Made by a program: the position numbers and the translations under genes
Notes under the pieces: model-generated
Told to the model about the DNA's origin: nothing
What the model saw: the letters and a program-made list of their open reading frames with translations, nothing else
Databases searched by the model: none
In this document: in pieces, positions 16,901 to 24,241 of the stretch
Layout of the letters: each line of letters begins with the position of its first letter
Position numbering within the stretch: position 1 is the stretch's first letter
Assembly (NCBI GenBank): GCA_019637195.1
Contig: JAHBWA010000082.1
Span: 1 to 37,967 of the forward strand
DNA from: Labilithrix sp.
GTDB lineage: Bacteria; Myxococcota_A; Polyangia; Polyangiales; Polyangiaceae
Reading direction: 5' to 3'
DNA length: 37,967 nucleotides

Positions 16901-17134
16901 CTGATGACCGCGCTCGTGGCCGCGCTCGGCTTCGTGCCGATGGCGCTCTCGACGTCGCCCGGCAGCGAGGTCCAGCGCCCGCTCGCGACCGTCGTGATCG
17001 GCGGCCTCGTGACCGCCACGCTGCTCACCTTGTTCGTCCTGCCCGTCGTCTACGCGGCCTTCGGGGCGAGCAGGACGCCGGCGGGAGGCGCGCCCGCCGC
17101 GCGGCCGAGAGAGGGATCGTTCGATGCCGCATGA
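13985..17134 (+). CDS. Heavy-metal efflux RND transporter, CzcA-like
   Basis: At 1049 residues this is a full-length inner membrane proton/metal antiporter of the HME-RND family. It has the two large periplasmic loops and twelve membrane helices expected. The fourth helix holds AIDFGLIVDGAVIIVEN, with Asp398, Asp404 and Glu411 aligned to the essential D402/D408/E415 of CzcA from Cupriavidus; this DFG-D-E pattern is seen in divalent (Zn, Co, Cd, Ni) pumps rather than Cu/Ag CusA. The N terminus starts LLSAVVAWSLRNRVIVLVAT and PVDAVPDITNVQVQV is present. GTG 13985 has GAGGA upstream. The exact metal cannot be read from sequence. It overlaps the CDF gene by 11 bp, so a single transcript from merR is likely. 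Confidence 0.95.
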   Translation: MGLLSAVVAWSLRNRVIVLVATVLFVFVGLRSAANLPVDAVPDITNVQVQVITAAPALSPVEVEQYVTVPVERAMAGVPRSTQIRSISKYGLSVVTVVFTDETDIYFARQLVGERMREVQDAVPSKYGKPEMGPITSGLGEIYQFVVKNDRLSLMQREEILDWQIAPQLRTVPGVIEVNSFGGEEKQYQVVLDPKLLQAAGVSVAQVIDALEKSNRNAGGGYIQHNREQFVIGTNGLVKDLDDLRRIVIGATPEGVPITISTVGEVELGPRLRRGAATQNGDGEVVIGVAMMLLGENSRTVTAAVKAKLAAIQPSLPPGTTIEPFYDRSVLVDRTIETVGTNLLEGALLVVAVLFLLLGDLRAGLVVAAVIPLAMLFAVTVMNALGLSGNLMSLGAIDFGLIVDGAVIIVENAVRRLSETRARLGRVLTPEERITMVEEATLEVRRASVFGEAIIAIVYVPILALIGIEGKLFRPMATTVLLALAGAFVLSLTVVPVLTSYVVKPKETERETWLLRKIHAAYVPLLHKVMARRWLTLGAGALYLVGAVALFTRVGAEFVPQLDEGDALVEARRLPGIALSESVATSLRLEKALREIPEVSHVVSRTGAPEVATDPMGMEQSDVYVGLKDRREWRKGLTKDALAKEIAEVAEEAVPEIGGAVSQPIQMRTNELVAGVRSDVAVLLYGTDLDELGALGERVAGAVRSVPGAVDVRVEQVAGLRYLRVVPDRAKLARYGLTIEDINQITETMAVGYGAGEVLEGERRFGIAVKTRHDFAGDLEPLRMLPLRSVSGQVVPLGDVAELTFTEGPAQVSRESQSRRLAVEFNVRGRDLLSVVEDARAAVAKEVTLPTGYRAEWGGQFEHYTEAKSRLSIVVPLAFALIAFLLWLAFRSVRSGLLIFLNIPFAVVGGVVALWIRDIPFSISAGVGFIALFGVAVLNGLVLVSFARHLEEDGLSHVEAIRVAAERRLRPVLMTALVAALGFVPMALSTSPGSEVQRPLATVVIGGLVTATLLTLFVLPVVYAAFGASRTPAGGAPAARPREGSFDAA

Positions 17135-18038
17135 CCACGGACACACGCACGCTCACGGACCGGTGAACCACGACCGCGCGTTCTTCGTCAGCGTCGCGCT
17201 CAACCTGGGCTTCGTCGTAGCGGAGGTGATCTTCGGGATCGTCTCCGGCTCGATGGCGCTCATCGCGGACGCCGGCCACAACCTGGGCGACGTCCTCGGG
17301 CTCGTGCTCGCGTGGGGCGCCACCTGGCTCGCGCGCAAGAAGCCGTCCAAGCGCCGGACCTACGGCTTCCGCCGCATCACGATCCTGGCCGCCCTCGCGA
17401 ACGCGGTCTTGTTGCTCGTCGCCACGGGGGCGATCGCGTGGGAGTCGATCCGGCGCCTCGGGAGCCCGAGCGCCGTCGAGAGCAAGACGGTCATCGTCGT
17501 CGCCGCGATCGGCGCGGCGATCAACGGGCTCTCCGCGCTCGGGTTTCGCAAGGGAGGCAAGCACGACCTGAACCTCCACGGCGCGTTCCTGCACCTGGTC
17601 GCCGACGCGGCGATCTCGCTCGCCGTCGTCGTCACGGGCGTCGTCCTGCTGTTCACGAGCTGGAACCTCCTCGATCCGATCGTGAGCCTCGCCGTGTCGG
17701 TCGTCATCGTCGGGGGCTCGTGGGGCCTCCTCCGCAAGTCGGTGAACCTCGCGCTCGACGCCGTGCCCGAGGGGATCGACGTGGACGCCGTGCGCGCGTT
17801 CCTCGAGGGGCTGCCCGACGTCGTCGAGGTCCACGACCTGCACATCTGGGCGGTCAGCACGTCCGAGACGGCGCTGACCGCCCACCTCGTCATGCCCGGA
17901 GACTCCTGCCACCCGAGGTTCCTCGGCGACGTGTGCAAGACGCTGCACGACGAGCTCGGGATCGCGCACTCGACCTTGCAAGTCGAGGAGCCCGGCGCGC
18001 CCGATCCCTGCCGCCTGGCGGCGGACGGAAGCCTGTGA
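17124..18038 (+). CDS. Cation diffusion facilitator family metal exporter, CzcD-like
   Basis: CDF proteins export Zn(II) and related ions from cytoplasm to periplasm in exchange for protons. The 304-residue product has a His-rich N terminus (HDHGHTHAHG), six predicted helices, and two HxxxD metal sites: DAGHNLGD (His52, Asp56) in helix 2 and HLVAD in helix 5, the HD-HD set usual for Zn/Cd. A cytoplasmic C-terminal domain follows with VHDLHIWAVSTSETALTAHL and a final IAHSTLQVE motif. The ATG lies 11 bp inside the end of the pump gene. Together with the RND pump it gives a two-step route: CDF to the periplasm, RND onward to the outside. Confidence 0.94.
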   Translation: MPHDHGHTHAHGPVNHDRAFFVSVALNLGFVVAEVIFGIVSGSMALIADAGHNLGDVLGLVLAWGATWLARKKPSKRRTYGFRRITILAALANAVLLLVATGAIAWESIRRLGSPSAVESKTVIVVAAIGAAINGLSALGFRKGGKHDLNLHGAFLHLVADAAISLAVVVTGVVLLFTSWNLLDPIVSLAVSVVIVGGSWGLLRKSVNLALDAVPEGIDVDAVRAFLEGLPDVVEVHDLHIWAVSTSETALTAHLVMPGDSCHPRFLGDVCKTLHDELGIAHSTLQVEEPGAPDPCRLAADGSL

Positions 18039-18060
18039 GCGGCGCGCGCGGCGGCGCTCC

Positions 18061-18492
18061 TCAGAGCGCGATCGACCGCTTGACCGTGACCGGGCCGCCT
18101 TCGAACGGCATGACCGAGACGTCGCGCAGCCGCGCGCGGACGCACGCGGCGGCGCGATCGTCGGCGGGCGAGACGTCGACGTCGCTCACGTTGCCGCTCG
18201 GGTCGAAGCGCAACGTCACCTCGAGCGAGCGGGGGGACGCGCCGTCGTTGCAGGAGTGGAGACCGCCCTCGGCCGCGCGGAGCGCCGTCTGCGCCTCGTC
18301 GCGCGGAAAGGCGCCGCTGGCGGGGCCGCTCGGAGCGTCTTGCGGTGCGTCGCTCGCATCGTCGTCGGCGGCTCTCCCGCTCGGGGCCAGCGCACCCGAC
18401 GGGGTGGTCGCCGCGGTCGGAGGACTCGCCGAACAAGCCGCGGTGGTGAGGAGGACGACGAAGAGCGGCGCGAGCGCGGCGTTACGAGACAT
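18061..18492 (-). CDS. Small lipoprotein with AgmX/TonB-like C-terminal domain
   Basis: The 143-residue product has a lipoprotein signal peptide (APLFVVLLTTAAC), a Pro/Ala/Asp-rich linker and a C-terminal domain of about 75 residues. This domain has two cysteines and the pattern SLEVTLRFDPSGNVSDVDVS, then CVRARLRDVSVMPFEGGPVT and a final strand KRSIAL. That is the layout of AgmX/PglI-type or TonB-like C-terminal domains common in myxobacteria, with the Cys pair predicted to form a disulfide. ATG 18492 gives the signal peptide; the longer in-frame extension is Arg-rich and unsupported. It is convergent with the CDF gene and not obviously linked to metal resistance. Role unknown. Confidence 0.72.
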   Translation of the reverse strand: MSRNAALAPLFVVLLTTAACSASPPTAATTPSGALAPSGRAADDDASDAPQDAPSGPASGAFPRDEAQTALRAAEGGLHSCNDGASPRSLEVTLRFDPSGNVSDVDVSPADDRAAACVRARLRDVSVMPFEGGPVTVKRSIAL

Positions 18493-18901
18493 CGGGCGTG
18501 AATCCTGGTTGACGATGGACGGCAAACGCCGTGATTTTCGGCGCATTCGAAGCGAGGAACGCGGCTTGGGAGCCGCCGCCGACGCGCCTAGCAACACCCG
18601 CGCCGCCCGTCCGACCCGACGACCACCCCGCTTGGGGCGCCTCCCGGAGGCCCCGGCCCGCGACGCCTGACCGGAATCCGTCACCCCGATCCGACGAGAG
18701 GCCCTGCCGCGCCGACGAAAGGCCGACAGCCCGCGGCGGACAACGCGGTCGGACGCGGCTGCATCTGACCTTGCGTGACGCACCCATGGATGACAGAACC
18801 GCTCGTCGGCCTTAGGGTTTGCGGGCACGCAGAGCCTTTCGACAACACGTCGAGCTGGTCCGTTCGTTCGTAAGCATTCGAAATATCAGGAGAACATTGA
18901 G
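18493..18901. other. 409-bp divergent intergenic region
   Basis: This region separates the lipoprotein (-) from ribA (+). It holds one small perfect dyad ACGGC/GCCGT (18519-18532) followed by GATTTT, and a weak TTGACG at 18509. The ribA-proximal 60 bp is less GC-rich and ends in AGGAG (18888-18892). I see no conserved FMN riboswitch landmarks and no supported ORF. Confidence 0.5.
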
Positions 18902-19585
18902 ATGCACGTCCCCGAGAGGGTGATCCGGCCTCAGGTCCAGACCCGCTGGCTCGCGTCGGCCGAGCTTCCGACCCGCTTCGGCCTCTTCCACACCCACGTT
19001 TTCCTGACGACCGAGCCGGGCGACGGCGCGTGCTCGAAGGAGCACGTCGCGCTCGTCTTCGGAGACGTCCGCGGGCACGACGCCGTGCCGATCCGCATCC
19101 ACTCCGAGTGCATGACGAGCGAGGTGTTCGGCTCGCTGAAGTGCGATTGCAAGGAGCAGCTCGACCACGCCATGGCCGAGGTCGCGCGTCGCGGCGCCGG
19201 CGCGGTGCTCTACCTCCGGCAGGAGGGCCGCGGCATCGGTCTCGCCAACAAGATCCGCGCGTACGAGCTGCAGGCGCAAGGACACGACACCGTCGACGCC
19301 AACCGCCTCCTCGGGCTCCCGGACGACGCGCGCGAGTACAACGCCGCGGCCCACATGCTCGAGCACTTCGACGTGAAGAGCGTCCTCTTGATGACGAACA
19401 ACCCCGCGAAGGTCGACGCCCTCTCCGCCCTCGGCGTGACCGTCGCCGGCCGGCTCCCGGTCGTCATCCCGCCGAACCCCTTCTCGCGGCACTACCTCGA
19501 GACGAAGCGCGCGCGCATGGCGCACGAGCTGCCCGTCCGGTGCGATCCGAGCGAGTCGTCGCTCACGCACGGCGAAGCGGAATAG
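18902..19585 (+). CDS. ribA: GTP cyclohydrolase II
   Basis: RibA opens GTP to 2,5-diamino-6-ribosylamino-pyrimidinone 5'-phosphate with loss of formate and pyrophosphate, the first step of riboflavin synthesis. The product is 227 residues. The zinc site is visible as HSECMTSEVFGSLKCDCKEQ, with Cys70, Cys81 and Cys83 in the same 11- and 2-residue spacing as E. coli RibA. The substrate-binding YLRQEGRGIGLANKIRAYEL and the DTVDANRLLGLPDD loop are intact. It is the stand-alone enzyme, with no RibB domain. AGGAG ends 9 bp before the ATG. It sits as a single gene here, apart from other riboflavin genes. Confidence 0.96.
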   Translation: MHVPERVIRPQVQTRWLASAELPTRFGLFHTHVFLTTEPGDGACSKEHVALVFGDVRGHDAVPIRIHSECMTSEVFGSLKCDCKEQLDHAMAEVARRGAGAVLYLRQEGRGIGLANKIRAYELQAQGHDTVDANRLLGLPDDAREYNAAAHMLEHFDVKSVLLMTNNPAKVDALSALGVTVAGRLPVVIPPNPFSRHYLETKRARMAHELPVRCDPSESSLTHGEAE

Positions 19586-19630
19586 CCAAGCCCGCGCCCC
19601 CGACGACGGGTCGCGCGTGACCGACTGTGA

Positions 19631-19646
19631 GGCCCGAGCGCGGGCC
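19631..19646 (+). terminator. Hairpin after ribA
   Basis: A perfect 6-bp stem GGCCCG/CGGGCC with an AGCG loop lies 46 bp after the ribA stop. There is no T-tract, so it is at best a weak or Rho-assisted stop signal. Confidence 0.3.
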
Positions 19647-19696
19647 CGTATGCGGTAGACCCCGGAGCCGCGCGTCGCGTACTGTGCGACGCATCG

Positions 19697-21706
19697 ATGG
19701 GGCTCCCGAAGAGGCTCGCAGCCGCGACCGTGACTCGATTTTCGTGCGGGCTCGCCTGCGCGTCCCTCGCGCTCGCGGGCGCGCCGGCCACCGCGAGCGC
19801 GCAGGATCGTCCCGCGCTCGACATGCGCACGTGGCGCCCCTCGACCGATCCGAACGCGTCGCTCGTCGTCGAGCCCGCCGTGACGCCGGGGCCTGGCGTG
19901 CTCACGATCGGCGCGTACGGCCACTACGCGTTCCGGCCGGTGACCCTCGGGCGCGCGGGCACCGACGCGGTCGCTCTCCGGCCGCTCGCGCACTCGCTCG
20001 GCGTCGACGCGATCGTGAACCTCGGCATCGGCCAGCGCTTCGCGGTCGGCGCCGCGGTGCCCGTCCTCCTCTACCAGGACGGGAGCGCGCCGCTCCCCGC
20101 CTCCGTCTCGCAGGTGCCGAACGTGCCGACGGCCGGCTTCGGCGACATCGGGCTCTCGCTGAAGGGCGCGATCATCCGCAACGAGCAGGGCGGCTTCGGC
20201 CTCGCCGGCCTCGGCTACGTGAGCGTGCCGACCGGCGACCGCGCGGGCTTCGCGGGCGAGGGCGCCCCGACCGCCACCGCGCGCATCCTTGCGGAATACA
20301 CGCTTCTCGTGGCGGTCGCGCAGGCGAGCGTCGGCTACAAGCTGCGCACCGAGCACCGGACGTGGCCGGACGCGTCCGCGGGCGGCGTGCGCTTCGGCGA
20401 CGAGATCCCGTGGAGCGTCGGCCTCGCGATGCGCCCGGGCGTCTTCGGCGTCGACCCAGGCAACCGCCAGCGCTTCGAGGTCGCGCTCCACGGCTGGCTC
20501 CCCGCGGGCCCCGTCGGTCCGTTCGGCGCCGGGGATCCGGGCAGCGCCGCGCTCTCGCCCGTGCAGCTCGCGCTGAGCGACCGCATCGAGCTCGGTCACT
20601 ACCGCGACACCTTCGTCACGATCGGCGGCGAGATCGGCCTCACCGAGGCGGTCGGCGTGCCTGCGTTCCGCGCGATCGTCGGCGTCGGGTGGACGCCGCG
20701 CGCCCACGACCTCGACGGCGACGGCATCAAGGACGACGTCGACGGCTGTCCCGAGATCCCCGAGGACAAGGACGGCTTCGAGGACGACGACGGCTGCCCC
20801 GAGATCGACAACGATGACGACGGCATCATCGACAAGGAGGACGCCTGCCCGAACGTGAAGGGCGTCCCCTCGAGCGATCCGAAGAAGAACGGTTGCCCCA
20901 TCGCCGACGCCGATGGCGACGGCGTCGAGGACGCGCTCGACGCGTGCCCGAACGAGAAGGGCCAGGCGTCGAGCGATCCGAAGCGGAACGGCTGCCCCGC
21001 GCGCGACCGCGACGGCGACGGCGTCGACGACGCGCTCGACCGCTGTCCGGACCAGCCCGAGGACCGGGACGGCTTCGAGGACGACGACGGCTGCCCCGAT
21101 CCCGACAACGACAAGGACGGGATCGCCGACGTCGACGACGCCTGCCCCAACGCCCCCGGCGAGCCCTCGACCGATCCCGCGCGCAATGGCTGCCCGAGCA
21201 ACGATCGCGACGGCGACACGTACTCGAACGAAGAAGACAAGTGCCCGGACCAGGCCGAGGTCTTCAACGGCGTGGACGACGACGACGGCTGCCCGGACGA
21301 GGGCGGCAAGCCCCTCGTCGTCATCGACGACAAGCGCAGGGTGCGCCTGGCGACGCCCATCAAGCTAGGCGGCACGCGCGCGCTGCCCGAGGTCGATCCG
21401 GCGAGCGTGACCACGCTGCGCGCGCTCGCCCTCGAGCTCTCACGTCACCCGGACTGGACGCTCGCCGTCGGCGCGCGCCCGGGCACGGGCGAGGACGCCC
21501 AGCTCGACGCGCTCGCGCGGAGCTTCGCGATCGTCCGCACGCTCTCGAACCTCTCGCGTCGCGACGGCGTCGCCGAGACCGTCGGCTGGGACGCGGTGAA
21601 GGGGCAGCCCCAGGCGGAGACAGGGATCGCGCTGCGCATCCTCGTCACGCCCACCGTCAAGCCGACGGAGCCCGCGAGGTCGACCACCCCGGCGCCGAAG
21701 CCATGA
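19697..21706 (+). CDS. Outer membrane protein with beta-barrel and thrombospondin type 3 repeats
   Basis: The 669-residue product has a signal peptide (ending near TASAQD), then about 300 residues of alternating strands consistent with a beta-barrel (AVGAAVPVLLYQDGSAPLPA, GGEIGLTEAVGVPAF). Residues of about 338-535 are Asp/Cys-rich TSP3 calcium-binding repeats such as DLDGDGIKDDVDGCPE and DRDGDGVDDALDRCPDQPED. The last 130 or so residues sit where an OmpA domain normally follows TSP3 repeats, and a helix/strand pattern fits, but the peptidoglycan-binding signature (NxxLSxxRA) is missing. It may be a degenerate OmpA fold that no longer binds cell wall. Its stop overlaps the start of the HEAT-repeat gene (ATGA), implying a joint role. 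Confidence 0.85.
   Translation: MGLPKRLAAATVTRFSCGLACASLALAGAPATASAQDRPALDMRTWRPSTDPNASLVVEPAVTPGPGVLTIGAYGHYAFRPVTLGRAGTDAVALRPLAHSLGVDAIVNLGIGQRFAVGAAVPVLLYQDGSAPLPASVSQVPNVPTAGFGDIGLSLKGAIIRNEQGGFGLAGLGYVSVPTGDRAGFAGEGAPTATARILAEYTLLVAVAQASVGYKLRTEHRTWPDASAGGVRFGDEIPWSVGLAMRPGVFGVDPGNRQRFEVALHGWLPAGPVGPFGAGDPGSAALSPVQLALSDRIELGHYRDTFVTIGGEIGLTEAVGVPAFRAIVGVGWTPRAHDLDGDGIKDDVDGCPEIPEDKDGFEDDDGCPEIDNDDDGIIDKEDACPNVKGVPSSDPKKNGCPIADADGDGVEDALDACPNEKGQASSDPKRNGCPARDRDGDGVDDALDRCPDQPEDRDGFEDDDGCPDPDNDKDGIADVDDACPNAPGEPSTDPARNGCPSNDRDGDTYSNEEDKCPDQAEVFNGVDDDDGCPDEGGKPLVVIDDKRRVRLATPIKLGGTRALPEVDPASVTTLRALALELSRHPDWTLAVGARPGTGEDAQLDALARSFAIVRTLSNLSRRDGVAETVGWDAVKGQPQAETGIALRILVTPTVKPTEPARSTTPAPKP
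20708..21301 (+). repeat. TSP3 repeat-encoding region
   Basis: DNA encoding alternating D-x-D-G-D-G and D-x-C-P units, spaced by x-GCP. Units vary in length and sequence, so this is an old protein repeat rather than a recent tandem duplication. The alternating Asp runs predict about a dozen Ca(II) sites. Confidence 0.85.
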
Positions 21707-23856
21707 GCCTGCGCGGCGCTCGGCTGGCCCTCTTCGCCGTCGCGACCACGTTCGCGATCGGCGCGGAGGCGCAGCCAGGGCGCCCCGCCACACGCCCCGG
21801 CGCGACGACGAGCGCGCCCGGAAGGACCGAGCCGACGAACCTCCGCGCGCGCGTCGGCGCGGAGCACGCCGCGCGCCTCGTCCGCAGCAGCGATCCCGAC
21901 GAGCGCATCCGCGGCATCCAGCGCGCGACGTCGATCGGGACGCCGGAGGCGATCGCGCTCCTCGTCGAGTCGCTCGAGCGGAGCCCCCAGCTCAAGTCGG
22001 ACACGCGCGCCCTCGTCGTGATGGCGCGCGGGCTCGCGCGCTTCGCCGATCAAGAGCGCGCGCGCGCCGGGTTGCTCGCGATCGTCGGCGCCGGAAACCC
22101 CGGGCTCGTGGGGCGCCTGCCGATGTCCCGCGCGCCGAACGGGGCCGACGCGCTCGAGGAGGGCGATCCGATCGCCCGCGCAGAGCTCGCGCGCGAGATC
22201 GCCGCGATCGCGCTCGCGCGCAGCGGAGTAGATCGCGCGCTCGAGGCGCTGTACGGAGCGGCGCGCGGCGGCGGGAGCGGTCAGGGCGCGGCCCTCCGCG
22301 CGCTCGCGCTCTACCCTCCGCGCGACCCTGGCTTCTACGGCACGGCGGGCGGAGGGGCGCCGCCGGCCGTGCTCCGCCTGCTCGGGCAGCTCGGGGATCT
22401 CCGCGCTCTCGACGTGCTGCACGCGGCGGCGCGTTCGAACGACGTCAACGTGCGCGCGGCGGCGCTCGTCTCGCTCGCGGAGCTCGGCGACACGCGCACG
22501 TCGCTGCTCGCGCGCACGGCGATCGCCGAGAGCGACATCCGGCTGCGCGCGGCGTCGGGCGAGGTGTTCATCCTGCTCGCCGCCCCCGAGCGCTTCAAGG
22601 CGACCGCGGCGATCGTCGCCGACGACGCGACCACGCCGATCGGCCTCAAGATGGCGGAGCGGGTGTTCGATCCCGAGATCACCAAGCTGGTCGCGGCGCG
22701 CGCGTGGGAGCACCCCGATCGCGCGCTCCGCGTCGCCGCGGTGCGCGCGCTCGGCCGCTCGCCCGAGCCGGCGGCCGCGAAGGCGCTCGTCGCGCCGCAG
22801 CTGCTCGGCGATCCGGAGCTCGCCTACTACGCCTTGCACGCGCTGGCGCGCTCGCCGGCGCCGAACGCGGGCGAGCTCGTCGGCGGCCTCTTGGCGACGC
22901 CGCAGGTGACGCTCGCGGCCCGCGCCTACGTCGTGCGCGCGCTGATGCGCGGCGAGCGCAGGAGCGCGTCGGACGACGCGGTCTTCCGCCTCGCGCGCTC
23001 GCGCGTGCCGGCCGAGCGCGCGCTCGGCGTGTTCGCGCGCGTCGCCCTCGACGACGCCGCCGCGACCGACTTCATCGACGACGCAGACGCCCGCGTGCGG
23101 CGCGCCGCCGTCATGGCCTCGACGGCGCGCCGCCCGTCGCCGGCGCTCACCCGCGCCCTGCTCGCGCGCCTCGCCAAGGAGGAAGACGCGGTCACGCGCC
23201 AGGTGCTCGCGCTCGCCCTCGGCGGCGGCGATCCCGACGGGGCGGTCAAGACGTCCTTCCTCGCCTTGCGCGCGGAGTCCGCCGGAGGCGACGCCCCGCT
23301 CGCGGCGTTCGCGCTCGCGCGACGGGCCGACGAGTCGACGTCACGCAAGGTCGGCCAGCTGCTCGGCTCGAAGGATCCCGTCCTCCGGGCACACGCGGCG
23401 CGTGGGCTCGGGCTCTCGGGTCTCCCCGACGCCGCAGGTCGCCTCGCGGAGCTCTACGCGTACGAGACCGACGCGGACGTCCGGCGCGCCGCCGTCGCCG
23501 CGCTGGCCGCGCGCACCGCCGACGCGAGCGCGCCTGCGCGCAAGGTGACGCTCGAGCTCGCGGCCGAGCTCGATCCGGACGGTCCGGTTCGGCAGACGGC
23601 GCGGCGCGCGCTCGCGGGCGCGACGACCGCGTTCGCGGAGCCGGCCGTGCACGAGGTCGCGTGGCTCCGGCTCACGCGCGACGACGGCGGCGCTCCGGGC
23701 GACGCCTTCGTCGGCTCGGTCGTGCGATCGGACGGCCTCGCGGTGCCGATCGCCTTCGACGAAGAGGGCTTCGCCGTGGTACCCGGGCTCCCTCCGGGCG
23801 AGGCGCGGCTCGTGCTCGCGCCCCGGCTGCCGGCATATATCGAGACGAAGCGATGA
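21703..23856 (+). CDS. Exported HEAT-repeat protein
   Basis: The 717-residue product starts with a signal peptide (ARLALFAVATTFAIGAEAQ). Most of it is a helical solenoid of HEAT-like repeats, seen as recurrent blocks such as VNVRAAALVSLAELGDTRTS, ALRVAAVRALGRSPEPAAAK and ADVRRAAVAALAARTADASA. Such solenoids act as protein-binding scaffolds. The last 60 or so residues form a short beta domain ending in GLPPGEARLVLAPRLPAY, like a surface-exposed carbohydrate- or protein-binding module. It is coupled by ATGA to the TSP3 barrel gene, so a periplasmic or surface complex with it is likely (inference). No enzyme motif was seen. Confidence 0.85.
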   Translation: MSLRGARLALFAVATTFAIGAEAQPGRPATRPGATTSAPGRTEPTNLRARVGAEHAARLVRSSDPDERIRGIQRATSIGTPEAIALLVESLERSPQLKSDTRALVVMARGLARFADQERARAGLLAIVGAGNPGLVGRLPMSRAPNGADALEEGDPIARAELAREIAAIALARSGVDRALEALYGAARGGGSGQGAALRALALYPPRDPGFYGTAGGGAPPAVLRLLGQLGDLRALDVLHAAARSNDVNVRAAALVSLAELGDTRTSLLARTAIAESDIRLRAASGEVFILLAAPERFKATAAIVADDATTPIGLKMAERVFDPEITKLVAARAWEHPDRALRVAAVRALGRSPEPAAAKALVAPQLLGDPELAYYALHALARSPAPNAGELVGGLLATPQVTLAARAYVVRALMRGERRSASDDAVFRLARSRVPAERALGVFARVALDDAAATDFIDDADARVRRAAVMASTARRPSPALTRALLARLAKEEDAVTRQVLALALGGGDPDGAVKTSFLALRAESAGGDAPLAAFALARRADESTSRKVGQLLGSKDPVLRAHAARGLGLSGLPDAAGRLAELYAYETDADVRRAAVAALAARTADASAPARKVTLELAAELDPDGPVRQTARRALAGATTAFAEPAVHEVAWLRLTRDDGGAPGDAFVGSVVRSDGLAVPIAFDEEGFAVVPGLPPGEARLVLAPRLPAYIETKR

Positions 23857-23881
23857 TCCGAGCGAGGAAGGCGAGGAGGCC

Positions 23882-24154
23882 GTGAGCGACGCACCCGACG
23901 CGAAGAAGAACCCCGCGGACCTCTCGTTCGAGGACGCGGTCAAGCGCCTGTCGGAGATCGTCCAGAAGCTCGAGCGCGGCGATCTCCCGCTGGAGGAGTC
24001 GCTCCTGCTCTTCGAGGAGGGCGTCGGCCTCTCACGCGCGTCGCAGGACAAGCTCGACTCGGCGCAGAAACGCGTCGAGGAGCTGCTCGGCGAGGGCCGC
24101 GACGGCAAGCCGCGCACGGCCCCGTTCGAGACGCGCGGCGACCGCGACGGCTGA
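23882..24154 (+). CDS. xseB: Exodeoxyribonuclease VII small subunit
   Basis: XseB is the helical small subunit that assembles on XseA to degrade single-stranded DNA. The 90-residue product contains the family core LSFEDAVKRLSEIVQKLERG, then DLPLEESLLLFEEGVGLSRA and a C-terminal helix of the type LDSAQKRVEELLG. GTG 23882 was chosen because AGGAGG lies directly upstream. The large subunit XseA and the usual ispA/dxs neighbours are not in the window. It follows the HEAT gene by 25 bp, and a 10-codon reading frame bridges the two. Confidence 0.93.
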   Translation: MSDAPDAKKNPADLSFEDAVKRLSEIVQKLERGDLPLEESLLLFEEGVGLSRASQDKLDSAQKRVEELLGEGRDGKPRTAPFETRGDRDG

Positions 24155-24198
24155 GCTCGGCGACCGCGGCGGCGTAGCGGCCCGGACGCGTCCGCGCA

Positions 24199-24226
24199 GC
24201 GCCCGGCGCATCCGGGCGCGATTTCT
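24199..24226 (+). terminator. Rho-independent-type terminator after xseB
   Basis: A perfect 8-bp stem GCGCCCGG/CCGGGCGC (24199-24206 and 24212-24219, 5-bp loop) is followed by GATTTCT. It lies 45 bp after the xseB stop and just before the next gene. The T-run is short, so efficiency is uncertain. Confidence 0.55.
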
Positions 24227-24241
24227 GCGATCCTTCGGGGG

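Noticed and set aside
14876..17146. Long minus-strand reading frame of 756 codons opposite the RND pump gene
   Set aside because: It is Arg/Glu/Asp/His-rich without motifs and mirrors the codon bias of the pump gene. Long antisense frames are expected at this GC content.
18493..18828. N-terminal extension of the AgmX-like lipoprotein
   Set aside because: The extra 112 codons are Arg/Ser-rich and would bury the lipoprotein signal peptide in the middle of the protein.
18493..18901. FMN riboswitch before ribA
   Set aside because: None of the conserved FMN aptamer segments could be found in the region.
18812..20707. Minus-strand frame of 631 codons opposite ribA and the TSP3 barrel gene
   Set aside because: Antisense to clearly identified genes and lacking any family motif.
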